Source: Luzula sylvatica (lineage: Eukaryota; Streptophyta; Magnoliopsida; Poales; Juncaceae). Taken from it: a DNA stretch of 64,000 nucleotides. Location: positions 21,954,242 through 22,018,241 of the forward strand of contig OX326959.1 of assembly GCA_946800325.1 (NCBI GenBank). Reading direction: 5' to 3'. Position 1 is the first letter of the stretch. Each line of letters begins with the position of its first letter. Positions 35,101 through 50,500 of the stretch are shown piece by piece. Both the position numbers and the translations under genes were made by a program. A model generated the notes under the pieces. The model was not told the DNA's origin. It saw only the letters and a list, made by a program, of their open reading frames with translations, and did no database searches.

Positions 35101-38100
35101 CTTCTATTTTAACATTTTAAAAAAAAATATCTTAGTTGGATTTTTTGAAGGGGTTAAACTTCAGTTTTTGCATTTTTAAGAAATTGTTGTTAAAATTGAA
35201 ATTTGTGTGTGTTAGTCTTCGATTATGGAGTATTTTCAGTACGACATGAAAATTGAGTATTTTTCTTGTGTTATACTTCAATTTAAACATTTTTGTAAAA
35301 AAATATCTTCATTGAATTTTTTGAAGGGGTTAGACTTCAGTTTTTTCATTTTTATGTCATTTTTGAAAAAATTAAAATTTATATGTGTTAGTCTTCAATT
35401 ACGGATTATTTTGAGTACGACAAGAAAATTGAGTATTTTGTTTGTGCTATACTTCGTTTTTAACTTTTTTTTTTTTAAAATATCTTAATATAATTTTTTG
35501 AAGGTGTTAGACTTCAATATTTGCATTTTCAAGAATTTTTTGTTAAAATTGAACTTTGTGTGTGTTAGTCTTCAATTACGGAGTATTTTGAGTACGACAT
35601 GAAAATTGAGTATTTTTCTTGTGTTATACTTCAATTTTAACATTTTCAAAAATAATATCTTAATTGAATTTTTTGAAGGTGTTGAACTTCAGTTTTTGCA
35701 TTTTTATGATATTTTTTGTTAAAATTGTAATTTGTGTGTGTTAGTCTTCAATTACGGAGTATTTTGAGTACGACATGAAAATTGAGTATTTTGCATGTTT
35801 TATGCTTCAATTTTATCATTTTTTTTAAAATATCAAAATTGATTTTTTGAAGGTGTTAGACGTTTGTTTGTGCATTTTTATGAAATTTTTGAAAAAATTG
35901 AAATTTGTGTATGTTAGCCTTCAATTACGGAGTATTTTGAGTACGACATGAAAATTGAGTCTTTTTCTTGTGTTACACTTCTATTTTAACATTTAAAAAA
36001 AAATATCTTAATTGAATTTTTTGAAGGAGTTAAACTCCAGTTTTCGCATTTTGAAGAAATTGTTGTCAAAATTGAAATTTGTGTGTGTTAGTCTTCAATT
36101 ACGGAATATTTTGAGTACGACATGAAAATTGAGTATTTTGCTTGTGTTATTCTTAAATTTTAACATTTTTTTTTTAAAATATCTTAATTTATTTATTTGA
36201 AGGTGTTAGACTTCAAAATTTGCATTTTTAAGAATTTTTTGTTAAAATTGAAATTTGTGTGTGTTAGTCTTCAATGACGGAGTATTTTGAGTACGACATG
36301 AAAATTGAGCATTTTGCTTGTGTTATACTTCAATTTTAACATTTAAAAAAAAATATCTTAATTGAATTTTTTTAAGGTGTTAAACTTTAGTTTTTCATTT
36401 TTTAGATTTTTTTGTTAAATTTGAAATTTGTGTGTGTTAGTCTTCAATTACGGAGTATTTTGAGTACGACATGAAAATTTAGTAGTTTTTTTTGTGTTAC
36501 ACGTCTATTTTAACATTTTAAAAAAAAATATCTTCATTGAATTTTTTGAAGTTGTTAAACTTCAGTTTTTGCATTTTGAAGAAATTGTTGTTAAAATTGA
36601 AATTTGTGTGTGTTAGTCTTCTATTACGGAGTATTTTCAGTACGACATGAAAATTGAGTATTTTTCTTGTGTTATACTCCAATTTTAACATTTTTTAAAA
36701 AAAATATCTTCATCAAATTTTATGAAGGGGTTATACTTCAGTTTTTGCATTTTTATGACATTTTTGAAAAAATTAAAATTTATATTTGTTGGTCTTCAAT
36801 TACGGAGTATTTTAAGTACGACATGAAAATTGAGTATTTTGCTTGTGTTATACTTCAATTTTAATATTTTTTTTAAAATATCTAAATTGATTTTTTGAAG
36901 GTGTTAGACTTCAATATTTGCATTTTTAAGAATTTTTTGTTAAAATTGAAATTTGTGTGTGTTAGTCTTCAATTACGGAGTATTTGAGTACGACATGAAA
37001 ATTGAGTATCTTTCTTGTGTTATACTTCAATTTTAACATTTAAAAAAAAATAACTTAATTGAATTTTTTGAAGTTGTTAAACTTCAGGTTTTGAATTTTT
37101 AAGATTTTTTTGTTAAAATTGAAATTTGTGTGTGTTAGTCTTCAATTATGGAGTATTTTGAGTACGACATGAAAATTGAGTACTTTTCTTGTGTTACACT
37201 TCGATTTTAACATTTAAAAAAAAAATATCTTAATTGAATTTTTTGAAGGAGTTAAACTTTAGTTTTTGCATTTTTAAGAAATTGTTGTTAAAATTGAAAT
37301 TTGTCTGTGTTAGTCTTCAATTATGGAGTATTTTCTGTATGACATGAAAATTGAGTATTTTTCTAGTGTTACACTTCAATTTTAACATTTTTTTAAAAAA
37401 AATATCTTCATTGAATTTTTTGAAGGGGTTATAATTCAGTTTTTGCATTTTTATGACATTTTCAAAAAAAATAAAATTTATATTTGTTAGTCTTCAATTA
37501 CAGAGTATTTTGAGTACGACATGAAAATTGAGTATTTTGCTTGTGTTATACTTCAATTTAATTTTTTTTGATAAAATATCTTAATTTAATTTTTTGAAGG
37601 TGTTAGACTTCAATATTTGCATTTTTAAGACATTTTTGAAAAAAATTGAAATCTGTGTGTGTTAGTCTTCAATTACGGAGTATTTTGAGTGCGACATAAA
37701 AATTGAGTATTTTTATTGTGTTACAATTCAATTTTAACATAATTAAAAAAAATATAATAATTGAATTTTTTGAAGGTGTTTGACTTCTGTTTGTGCATTT
37801 TTAAGAATTTTTTGAAAAAATTGAACTTTGTGTGTGTTAGTCATCAATTACGGAGTATTTTGAGTACTACATGAAAATTGAGTATTTTGCTCGTGTTATA
37901 CTTCAGTCTTAACATTTTTAAAAAAATATCATAATTTAATTTTTTGAAGGTGTTAGACTTCAGTTTCTACATTTTGAAGAAATTGTTGTTAAAATTGAAA
38001 TTTGTGTGTGTTTGTCTTCAATTATGGAGTATTTTCAGTACGACATGAAAATTGAGTATTTTTCTTGTGTTACACTTCAATTTTAACATATTTTAAAAAA

Positions 38101-38187
38101 ATATCATAATTGAATTTTTTTGAAGGTGTTAGACTTCCGTTTGTGCATTTTTATGAAATTTTTGAAAAATTTGAAATTTGTGTGTGT

Positions 38188-41100
38188 TATTAGTCTTCAA
38201 TTACGGAGTATTTTGAGTACGACATTCAAATTGAGTATTTTGCTTGTTTTACACTTCAATTTTAACATTTAAAAAAAATATCTTAATTGAATTTTTTGAA
38301 GGTGTTAGACTTCAGTTTTTGCATTTTTAAGACATTTTTGAAAAAATGGAAATTGGTGTGTGTTAGTCTGCAATTACGGAGTATTTTGAATACGACGTGA
38401 AAATTGAGTATTTTTCTAGTGTTACACTTCAATTTTTGAAGGGGTTAGACTTCAGTTTTTGCATTTTTATGACATTTTTGAAAATATAAAATTTATATGT
38501 GTTAGTCTTCAATTTCGGAATATTTTGAGTACGACATGAAAATTGAGTATTTTGGTTGTGTTATACTTAAATTAAAATTTTTTTTTTAAAAATATCTTAA
38601 TTTAGTTATTTGAAGGTGGACTTCAATATTTGCATTTTTAAGAATTGTTTGTTAAAATTGAAATTTGTGTGTGTAAGTCTTCAATTACAGAGTATTTTGA
38701 GTACGACATGAAAATTGAGCATTTTGCTTGTGTTATAATTCAATTTTAACATTTTTCAAAAAAATATCTTAATTGAATTTTTTGAAGGTGTTAAACTTCA
38801 GTTTTTACATTTTTCAGATTGTTTCGTTAAAATTGAAATTTGTGTGTGTTATTCTTCAATTACGGAATATTTTGAGTACGACATGAAAATTGAGTACTTT
38901 TCTAGTGTTACACTTCAATTTTAACGTTTTTAAAAAAAATATCTTCATTGAATATTTTGAAGGGGTTGTACTTCAGTTTTTGCATTATTATGACATTTTA
39001 AAAAAAAATAAAATTATACTTGTTAGTCTTCAATTACGGAGTATTTTGAGTACGACATGAAAATTGAGTATTTTGCTTGTGTTATACTTCAATTTTAATA
39101 TGTTTTTTAAAATATCTTAATTTAATTTTTTGAAGGTGTTAGACTTCAATATTTGCACTTTCAAGACATTTTTGAAAAACATTGAAATCTGTGTGTGTTA
39201 GTCTTCAATTTCGGAGTATATTGATTACGACATAAAAATTGAGTATTTTTATTGTGTTACACTTCAAGTTTAACATATTTTTAAAAAATATTATAATTGA
39301 ATTTTTTGAAGGTGTTAGACTTCTGTTTGTGCATTTTTAAGAATTTTTTGAAAAAATTGAACTTTGTGTGTGTCAGTCTTCAATTACGGAGTATTTTGAG
39401 TACTATATGAAAATTGAGTATTTTGCTCGTGTTACACTTCACTCTTAACATTTTTTAAAATAAATACCTTAATTTAATTTTTTGAAGGTGTTAGACTTCA
39501 GTTTTGGCATTTTGAAGAAATTGTTCTTAAAATTGACATTTGTGTGTGTTAGTCTTCAATTATGGAGTATTTTCAGTACGGCATTAAAATTGAGTATTTT
39601 CCTTGTGTTACACTTCAATTTTAACATATTTTTAAAAAATATCATAATTGAATTTTTTTGAAGGTGTTAGACTTCTGTTTGTGCATTTTTATGAAATTTT
39701 GAAAAAATTGAAATTTGTGTGTGTTATTAGTCTTCAATTACGGAGTATTTTGAGTACGACATTAAAATTGAGTATTTTGCTTGTTTTACACTTCAATTTT
39801 AACATTTAAAAAAAAATATCTTAATTTAATTTTTTGAAGGTGTTAGACTTCTGTTTTTGCATTTTTAAGACATTTTTGAAAAAATTGAAATTTGTGTGTG
39901 CTAGTCTTCAACTACGGAGTATTTTGAATACGACATGAAAATTGAGTATTTTTCTAGTGTTACACTTCTATTTTAACATTTAAATAAAATATCTTTATTG
40001 AATTTTTTGAAGGGGTTAGACTTCAATTTTTGCATTTTTATGACATTTTGAAAACACTAAAATTTATATGTGTTAGTCTTCAATTACAGAGTATTTTGAG
40101 TACGACATGAAAATTGAGTATTTTGCTTTTGTTATACTTCAATTTTAACATTTTTTTTAAAATATCTTATTTCTATTTTTTGAAGGTGTTAGACTTCAGT
40201 TTTTGCATTTTTAAGATTTTTTTGTTATAATTGAAATTTGTGTGAAGTCCTCAATTACGGAGTATTTTGAGTACGACATGAAAATTGAGTATTTTGCTTG
40301 TGTTATACTTCAATTTTAAAATTTTAAAAAATAGTATCTTAATTTAATTTTTTGAAGGTGTTAAACTTCAGTTTTTGCATTTTTATGATTTTTTTGTTAA
40401 AATTGAAATTTGTGTGTGTGTTAGTCTTCAATTACGGAGTATTTTGAGTACGACATGAAAATTGAGTATTTTGCTTGTGTTATGCTTCAATTTTAACTTT
40501 TTTTTTAAAATATCACAATTGATTTTTTGAAGGTGTTAGACTTTAGTTTGTGCATTTTTATGAGATTTTTGAAAAAATTGATATTTGTATGTATTAACCT
40601 TCAATTATGGAGTATTTTGAGTACGACATGAAAATTGAGTATTTTTCTTGTGTTACACTTCTATTTTAACATGTTTTAAAAAAATATCTTAATTGAATTT
40701 TTTGAAGGAGTTAAACTTCAGTTTTTGCATTTTTAAGAAATTGTTGTTAAAATTGAAATTTGTGTTTGTTAGTCTTCAATTATGGAGTATTTTCAGTACG
40801 ACATGAAAATTGAGTATTTTTCTTGTGTCAAACTCCAATTTTAACATTTTTTTAAAAAAATATCTTCATCGAATTTTATGAAGGGGTTATAATTGAGTTT
40901 TTGCATTTTGATGACATTTTTGAAAAAATTAAAATTTATATTTGTTAGTCTTCAATTACGTAGTATTTTGAGTACGACATGAAAATTGAGTATTTTGCTT
41001 GTGTTATACTTCAATTTTAATATTTTTTTTAAAATATCTTAATTTAATTTTTTGAAGGTGTTAGACTTCAATATTTGCATTTTCTAGACATTTTTGAAAA

Positions 41101-41811
41101 AAATTGAAATCTGTGTGTGTTAGTCTTCATTTACGGAGTATTTTGAGTACGACATCAAAATTGAGTATTTTTATTGTGTTACACTTCAATTTTAACATAT
41201 TTTTAAAAAATATCATAATTGAATTTTTTGAAGGTGTTAGACTTCTGTTTGTGCATTTTTATGAAATTTTGAAAAAATTGAAATTTGTGTGTGTTATTAG
41301 TCTTCAATTACGGAGTATTTTGAGTACGACATTAAAATTGAGTATTTTGCTTATTTTACACTTCAATTTTAACATTTTAAAAAAAAATATCTTAATTTAA
41401 TTTTTTGAAGGTGTTAGACTTCTGTTTTTGCATTTTTAAGACATTTTTGAAAAAATAAAAATTTGTGTGTGTTAGTCTCAACTACGGAGTATTTTGAATA
41501 CGACATGAAAATTGAGTATTTTTCTAGTGTTACACTTCTATTTTAACATTTAAAAAAAAATATCTTTATTGAATTTTTTGAAGGGGTTAGAATTCAATTT
41601 TTGCATTTTTATGACATTTTGAAAACACTAAAATTTATATATGTTAGTCTTCAATTACAGAGTATTTTGAGTACGACATGAAAATTGAGTATTTTGCTTG
41701 TGTTATACTTCAATTTTAACATTTTTTTTAAAATATGTTAATTCAATTTTTTGAAGGTGTTAGACTTCAGTTTTTGCATTTTTAAGATTTTTTTGTTATA
41801 ATTGAAATTTG
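38188..41811 (+). repeat. 9-monomer higher-order repeat region
   Basis: The rare variant 'gtgttattagtcttcaatt' recurs at 38188, 39724 and 41294, spacings of 1536 and 1570 bp, about nine monomers. The variant 'tgtgaagtcctcaattacgg' at 40241 and 41812 gives 1571 bp. Both markers then switch to 1920-bp spacing, so the 11-mer array appears derived from this 9-mer. Confidence 0.75.
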
Positions 41812-44800
41812 TGTGAAGTCCTCAATTACGGAGTATTTTGAGTACGACATGAAAATTGAGTATTTTGCTTGTGTTATACTTCAATTTTAACATTTAAAAA
41901 AAACATCTTAATTGAATTTTTTGAAGGGGTTAATCTTCAGTTTTTTGCATTTTTAAGAAATTGTTGTTAAAATTGAAATTTGTGTGTGTTAGTCTTCGAT
42001 TATGGAGTATTTTCAGTACGACATGAAAATTAAGTATTTTTCTTGTGTTATACTTCAATTTAACCATTTTTGTAAAAAAATATCTTCATTGAATTTTTTG
42101 AAGGGGTTAGACTTCAGTTTTTGCATTTTTATGACATTTTTGTAAAAATTAAAATTTTTATTTGTTAGTCTTTAATTACGGAGTATTTTGAGTACGACAT
42201 GAAAATTGAGTATTTTTTGCTTATGTTATACTTCAATTTTAATATATTTTTTAAAATATCTCAATATAATATTTTGAAGGTGTTTGACTTCAATATTTGC
42301 ATTTTCAAGAATGTTTTGTTAAAATTGAACTTTGTGTGTGTTAGTCTTCAATTACGGAGTATTTTGAGACCGACTTGAAAATTGAGTATTTTGCTTGTGT
42401 TATACTTCAATTTAAACATTTTTAAAAATAGTATCTTAATTGAATTTTTTGAAGGTGTTAAACTTCAGTTTTTGCATTTTTATGATTTTTTTGTTAAAAT
42501 TAAAATTTGTGTGTGTTAGTCTTCAATTACGGAGTATTTTGAGTACGATATGAAAATTGAATATTTTGCTTGTGTTATGCTTCAATTTTAACATTTTTTT
42601 AGAAATATCACTATTGATTTTTTGAAGGTGTTAGACTTTTGTTTGTGCATTTTTATGAGATTTTTGAAAAAATTGAAATTTGTGTGTGTTAGCCTTCAAT
42701 TATGGAGTATTTTGAGTATGACATGAAAATTGAGTATTTTTCTTGTGTTACACTTCTATTTTATCATGTTTTAAAAAAATATCTTAATTGAATTTTTTGA
42801 AGGAGTTAAACTTCAGTTTTTACATTTTTAAGAAATTGTTGTTAAAATTGAAATTTGTGTTTGTTAGTATTCAATTATGGAGTATTTTCAGTACGACATG
42901 AAAATTGAGTATTTTGCTTGTGTTATACTTCAATTTTAATATTTTTTTTAAAATATCTCAATTTAATTTTTTGAAGGTGTTAGACTTCAATATTTGCATT
43001 TTCAAGACATTTTTGAAAAAAATTGAAATCTGTATGTGTTAGTCTTCATTTACGGAGTATTTTGAGTACGACAAAAAAATTGAGTATTTTTATTGTGTTA
43101 CACTTCAATTTTAACATATTTTTAAAAAATATCATAATTAAATTTTTTGAAGGTGTTAGACTTCTGTTTGTGCATTTTTATGAAATTTTGAAAAAATTGT
43201 AATTTGTGTGTGTTATTAGTCTCAATTACAGAGTATTTTGAGTACGACATTAAAATTGAGTATTTTGCTTGTTTTACACTTCAATTTTAACATTTTAAAA
43301 AAAAAATAACTTAATTTAATTTTTTGAAGGTGTTAGACTTCTGTTTTTGCATTTTTAAGACATATTTGAAAAAATTGAAATTTGTGTGTGTTAGTCTTCA
43401 ACTACGGAGTATTTTGAATACGACATGAAAATTGAGTATTTTTCTAGTGTTACACTTCTATTTTAACATTTAAAAAAAAATATCTTTATTGAATTTTTTG
43501 AAGGGGTTAGACTTAAATTTTTGCATTTTTTTGACATTTTGAAAACACTAAAATTTATATGTGTTCGTCTTCAATTACAGAGTATTTTGAGTACGACATG
43601 AAAATTGAGTATTTTGCTTGTGTTATACTTCAATTTTAACATTTTTTTTAAATTATCTTAATTCAATTTTTTGAAGGTGTTAGACTTCAGTTTTTGCATT
43701 TTTAAGATTTTTTTGTTATAATTGAAATTTGTGTGAAGTCCTCAATTACGGAGTATTTTGAGTACGACATGAAAATTGAGTATTTTGCTTGTGTTATACT
43801 TCAATTTTAACATTTAAAAAAAACATCTTAATTGAATTTTTTGAAGGGGTTAATCTTCAGTTTTTTGCATTTTTAAGAAATTGTTGTTAAAATTGAAATT
43901 TGTGTGTGTTAGTCTTCGATTATGGAGTATTTTCAGTACGACATGAAAATTAAGTATTTTTCTTGTGTTATACTTCAATTTAACCATTTTTGTAAAAAAA
44001 TATCTTCATTGAATTTTTTGAAGGGGTTAGACTTCAGTTTTTGCATTTTTATGACATTTTTGTAAAAATTAAAATTTTTATTTGTTAGTCTTTAATTACG
44101 GAGTATTTTGAGTACGACATGAAAATTGAGTATTTTTTGCTTGTGTTATACTTCAATTTTAATATATTTTTTAAAATATCTCAATATAATATTTTGAAGG
44201 TGTTTGACTTCAATATTTGCATTTTCAAGAATGTTTTGTTAAAATTGAACTTTGTGTGTGTTAGTCTTCAATTACGGAGTATTTTGAGACCGACTTGAAA
44301 ATTGAGTATTTGCTTGTGTTATACTTCAATTTAAACATTTTTAAAAATAGTATCTTAATTGAATTTTTTGAAGGTGTTAAACTTCAGTTTTTGCATTTTT
44401 ATGATTTTTTTGTTAAAATTAAAATTTGTGTGTGTTAGTCTTCAATTACGGAGTATTTTGAGTACGATATGAAAATTGAGTATTTTGCTTGTGTTATGCT
44501 TCAATTTTAACATTTTTTAAAAAATATCACTATTGATTTTTTGAAGGTGTTAGACTTTTGTTTGTGCATTTTTATGAGATTTTTGAAAAAATTGAAATTT
44601 GTGTGTGTTAGCCTTCAATTATGGAGTATTTTGAGTATGACATGAAAATTGAGTATTTTTCTTGTGTTACACTTCTATTTTATCATGTTTTAAAAAAATA
44701 TCTTAATTGAATTTTTTGAAGGAGTTAAACTTCAGTTTTTACATTTTTAAGAAATTGTTGTTAAAATTGAAATTTGTGTTTGTTAGTATTCAATTATGGA

Positions 44801-47570
44801 GTATTTTCAGTACGACATGAAAATTGAGTATTTTGCTTGTGTTATACTTCAATTTTAATATTTTTTTTAAAATATCTCAATTTAATTTTTTGAAGGTGTT
44901 AGACTTCAATATTTGCATTTTCAAGACATTTTTGAAAAAAATTGAAATCTGTATGTGTTAGTCTTCATTTACGGAGTATTTTGAGTACGACAAAAAAATT
45001 GAGTATTTTTATTGTGTTACACTTCAATTTTAACATATTTTTAAAAAATATCATAATTAAATTTTTTGAAGGTGTTAGACTTCTGTTTGTGCATTTTTAT
45101 GAAATTTTGAAAAAAATGTAATTTGTGTGTGTTATTAGTCTCAATTACAGAGTATTTTGAGTACGACATTAAAATTGAGTATTTTGCTTGTTTTACACTT
45201 CAATTTTAACATTTTAAAAAAAAAATAACTTAATTTAATTTTTTGAAGGTGTTAGACTTCTGTTTTTGCATTTTTAAGACATATTTGAAAAAATTGAAAT
45301 TTGTGTGTGTTAGTCTTCAACTACGGAGTATTTTGAATACGACATGAAAATTGAGTATTTTTCTAGTGTTACACTTCTATTTTAACATTTAAAAAAAAAT
45401 ATCTTTATTGAATTTTTTGAAGGGGTTAGACTTAAATTTTTGCATTTTTTTGACATTTTGAAAACACTAAAATTTATATGTGTTCGTCTTCAATTACAGA
45501 GTATTTTGAGTACGACATGAAAATTGAGTATTTTGCTTGTGTTATACTTCAATTTTAACATTTTTTTTTAAATTATCTTAATTCAATTTTTTGAAGGTGT
45601 TAGACTTCAGTTTTTGCATTTTTAAGATTTTTTTGTTATAATTGAAATTTGTGTGAAGTCCTCAATTACGGAGTATTTTGAGTACGACATGAAAATTGAG
45701 TATTTTGCTTGTGTTATACTTCAATTTTAACATTTAAAAAAAACATCTTAATTGAATTTTTTGAAGGGGTTAATCTTCAGTTTTTTGCATTTTTAAGAAA
45801 TTGTTGTTAAAATTGAAATTTGTGTGTGTTAGTCTTCGATTATGGAGTATTTTCAGTACGACATGAAAATTAAGTATTTTTCTTGTGTTATACTTCAATT
45901 TAACCATTTTTGTAAAAAAATATCTTCATTGAATTTTTTGAAGGGGTTAGACTTCAGTTTTTGCATTTTTATGACATTTTTGTAAAAATTAAAATTTTTA
46001 TTTGTTAGTCTTTAATTACGGAGTATTTTGAGTACGACATGAAAATTGAGTATTTTTTGCTTGTGTTATACTTCAATTTTAATATATTTTTTAAAATATC
46101 TCAATATAATATTTTGAAGGTGTTTAACTTCAATATTTGCATTTTCAAGAATGTTTTGTTAAAATTGAACTTTGTGTGTGTTAGTCTTCAATTACGGAGT
46201 ATTTTGAGACCGACTTGAAAATTGAGTATTTGCTTGTGTTATACTTCAATTTAAACATTTTTAAAAATAGTATCTTAATTGAATTTTTTGAAGGTGTTAA
46301 ACTTCAGTTTTTGCATTTTTATGATTTTTTTGTTAAAATTAAAATTTGTGTGTGTTAGTCTTCAATTACGGAGTATTTTGAGTACGATATGAAAATTGAG
46401 TATTTTGCTTGTGTTATGCTTCAATTTTAACATTTTTAAAAAAATATCACTATTGATTTTTTGAAGGTGTTAGACTTTTGTTTGTGCATTTTTATGAGAT
46501 TTTTGAAAAAATTGAAATTTGTGTGTGTTAGCCTTCAATTATGGAGTATTTTGAGTATGACATGAAAATTGAGTATTTTTCTTGTGTTACACTTCTATTT
46601 TATCATGTTTTAAAAAAATATCTTAATTGAATTTTTTGAAGGAGTTAAACTTCAGTTTTTACATTTTTAAGAAATTGTTGTTAAAATTGAAATTTGTGTT
46701 TGTTAGTATTCAATTATGGAGTATTTTCAGTACGACATGAAAATTGAGTATTTTGCTTGTGTTATACTTCAATTTTAATATTTTTTTTAAAATATCTCAA
46801 TTTAATTTTTTGAAGGTGTTAGACTTCAATATTTGCATTTTCGAGACATTTTTGAAAAAAATTGAAATCTGTATGTGTTAGTCTTCATTTACGGAGTATT
46901 TTGAGTACGACAAAAAAATTGAGTATTTTTATTGTGTTACACTTCAATTTTAACATATTTTAAAAAAATATCATAATTGAATTTTTTGAAGGTGTTAGAC
47001 TTCTGTTTGTGCATTTTTATGAAATTTTGAAAAAATTGTAATTTGTGTGTGTTATTAGTCTCAATTACAGAGTATTTTGAGTACGACATTAAAATTGAGT
47101 ATTTTGCTTGTTTTACACTTCAATTTTAACATTTTAAAAAAAAAATAACTTAATTTAATTTTTTGAAGGTGTTAGACTTCTGTTTTTGCATTTTTAAGAC
47201 ATATTTGAAAAAATTGAAATTTGTGTGTGTTAGTCTTCAACTACGGAGTATTTTGAATACGACATGAAAATTGAGTATTTTTCTAGTGTTACACTTCTAT
47301 TTTAACATTTAAAAAAAAATATCTTTATTGAATTTTTTGAAGGGGTTAGACTTAAATTTTTGCATTTTTTTGACATTTTGAAAACACTAAAATTTATATG
47401 TGTTCGTCTTCAATTACAGAGTATTTTGAGTACGACATGAAAATTGAGTATTTTGCTTGTGTTATACTTCAATTTTAACATTTTTTTTAAAATATCTTAA
47501 TTCAATTTTTTGAAGGTGTTAGACTTCAGTTTTTGCATTTTTAAGATTTTTTTGTTATAATTGAAATTTG
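41812..47570 (+). repeat. 11-monomer higher-order repeat, three copies
   Basis: Units at 41812-43731, 43732-45651 and 45652-47570 (1920, 1920 and 1919 bp) are nearly identical. For example, the 60-base lines starting 41881, 43801 and 45721 are the same base for base, and differences elsewhere are rare single changes such as 'gcttatgtt/gcttgtgtt' near 42220/44140. A fourth, more diverged partial unit follows to about 48.7 kb. Each unit has 11 distinguishable monomers. Confidence 0.93.
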
Positions 47571-50500
47571 TGTGAAGTCCTCAATTACGGAGTATTTTGA
47601 GTACGACATAAAAATTGAGTATTTTGCATGTGTTATACTTCAATTTTAACATTTAAAAGAAACATCTTAATTGAATTTTTTGAAGGGGTTAATCTTCAGT
47701 TTTTGCATTTTTAAGAAATTGTTGTTAAAATTGAAATTTGTGTGTGTTAGTATTCGATTATGGAGTATTTTCAGTACGACATGAAAATTGAGTATTTTTC
47801 TTGTGTTATACTTCAATTTAAACATTTTTGTAAAAAAATATCTTCATTGAATTTTTTGAAGGGGTTAGACTTCAGTTTTTGCATTTTTATGACATTTTTG
47901 TAAAAATTAAAATTTTTATTTGTTAGTCTTTAATTACGGAGTATTTTGAGTACGACATGAAAATTGAGTATTTTGCTTGTGTTATACTTCAATTTTAATA
48001 TTTTTTTAAAAATATCTTAATATATTTTTTTGAAGGTGTTTGACTTCAATATTTGCATTTTCAAGAATTTTTTGTTAAAATTGAACTTTGTGTGTGTTAG
48101 TCTTCAATTACGGAGTATTTTGAGACCGACATGAAAATTGAGTACTTTGCTTGTGTTATACTTCAATTTAAACATTTTTAAAAATAGTATCTTAATTGAA
48201 TTTTTTGAAGGTGTTAAACTTCAGTTTTTGCATTTTTATGATTTTTTTGTTAAAATTGAAATTTGTGTGTGTTAGTCTTCATTTACGGAGTATTTTGAGT
48301 ACGACATGAAAATTGAGTATTTTGCTTGTGTCATGCTTCAATTTTAACATTTTTTTTAAAATATCACAATTGATTTTTTGAAGGTGTTAGACTTTTGTTT
48401 GTGCATTTTAATGAGATTTTTGAAAAAATTGAAATTTGAGTGTGTTAGCCTTCAATTATGGAGTATTTTGAGTACGACATGAAAATTGAGTATTTTTCTT
48501 GTGTTACACTTCTATTTTAACATGTTTAAAAAAAATATCTTAATTGAATTTTTTGAAGGAGTTAAACTTCAGTTTTTACATTTTTAAGAAATTGTTGTTA
48601 AAATTGAAATTTGTGTTTGTTAGTCTTCAATTATGGAGTATTTTCAGTACGACATGAAAATTGAGTATTTTTCTTGTGTTATACTTTAGTTTTATCATTT
48701 TTTTAAAAAAATATCTTCATTGAATTTTTTGAAGGGCAGACTTCAGTTTTTGCATTTTTATGACATTTTTGAAAATATAAAATTTATATGTGTTAGTCTT
48801 CAATTACCGAATATTTTGAGTACGACATGAAAATTGAGTATTTTGCTTGTCTTATACTTCAATTTTAACATTTTTTTAAAAAATATCTTAATTTAATTAT
48901 TTCAAGGTGTTAGACTTCAATATTTGCATTTTTAAGAATATTTTGTTAAAATTGAAATTTGTGTGTGTTACTCTTCAATTACGGAGTATTTTGAGTACGA
49001 CATGAAAATTGAGCATTTCGCTTGTGTTGTACTTCAATTTTAAGATTTTAAAAAAAATATCTTAATTGAATTTTTTGAAGGTGTTAAACTTCAGTTTTTG
49101 TATTTTTAAGATTTGTTTGTTAAAATTCACATTTGTGTGTGGTAGTCTTCAATTACGGAGTATTTTGAGTACGACATGAAAATTGAGTACTTTTCTTGTG
49201 TTACACTTCTATTTTAACATTTAAAAAAAAATATCTTAATTGAATTTTTTGAAGGAGTTAAACTTTAGTTTTTGCATTTTTAAGAAATTGTTGTTAAAAT
49301 TGAAATTTGTGTGTGTTGGTCTTCAATTATGGAGTATTTTCTGTACGACATGAAAATTGTGTATCTTTCTAGTGTTACACTTCAATTTTATCAGTTTTTT
49401 AAAAAAAGATCTTCATTGAATTTTTTCAAGGGGTTAGAGTTCGGTTTATGCATTTTTATGACATTTTTGAAAATAGAAAATTTATATGTGTTAGTCTTCA
49501 ATTACGGAGTATTTTTAGTACGACATGATAATTGAGTATTTTGCTTGTGTTATACTTCAATTTTAACATTTTTTTAAAAATATCTTAATTTAATTTTTTG
49601 AAGGTGTTAGACTACAGTTTTTGCATTTTTAAGATTTTTTTGTCAAAATTGAAATTTGTGTGTGTTAGTCTTCAATTACGGAGTATTTTGAGTACGACAT
49701 GAAAATTGAGTATTTTTCTTGTGTTATACTTCAATTTTAACATTAAAAAAAAAAAATAACTTAATTGAATTTTTTGAAGTTGTTAAACTTCAGCTTTTTC
49801 ATTTTTAAGATTTTTTTGTTAAAATTGAAATTTGTGTGTGTTAGTCTTCAATTATGGAGTATTTTGAGTACGACATGAAAATTGAGTACTTTTCTTGTGT
49901 TACACTTCGATTTTAACATTTAAAAAAAAAATATCTTAATTGAATTTTTTGAAGGAGTTAAACTTTAGTTTTTGCATTTTTAGGAAATTGTTGTTAAAAT
50001 TGAAATTTGTCTGTGTTAGTCTTCAATTATGGAGTATTTTCAGTATGACATGAAAATTGAGTATTTTTCTAGTGTTACACTTCAATTTTAACATTTTTTA
50101 AAAAAAATATCTTCATTGAATTTTTTGAAGGGGTTATACTTCAGTTTTTGTTAAAATTGAAATTTGTGTGTGTTAGTCTTCAATTACGGAGTATTTTGAG
50201 TACGACACGAAAATTGAGTATTTTGCTTGTGTAATGCTTCAGTTTTAACATTTTTAAAAAAAATATGATAATTGATTTTTTGAAGGTGTTAGGCTTTTGT
50301 TTGTGCATTTTGATGAGTTTTTGAAAAAAATGAAATTTGTGTGTGTTAGTCTTCAATTACGGAGTATTTTGAGTACGACATAAAAATTGAGTATTTTTCT
50401 TGTGTTACACTTATGTTTTAACATTTAAAAAAAAAATATCTTCTTTGAATTTTTTGAAGGAGTTAAACTTCAGTTTTTGCATTTTTAAGAAATTGTTATT

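Noticed and set aside
34970..49535. Several 65-98 codon frames
   Set aside because: All are chance read-throughs of satellite monomers sharing the same peptide phrase from the conserved core.
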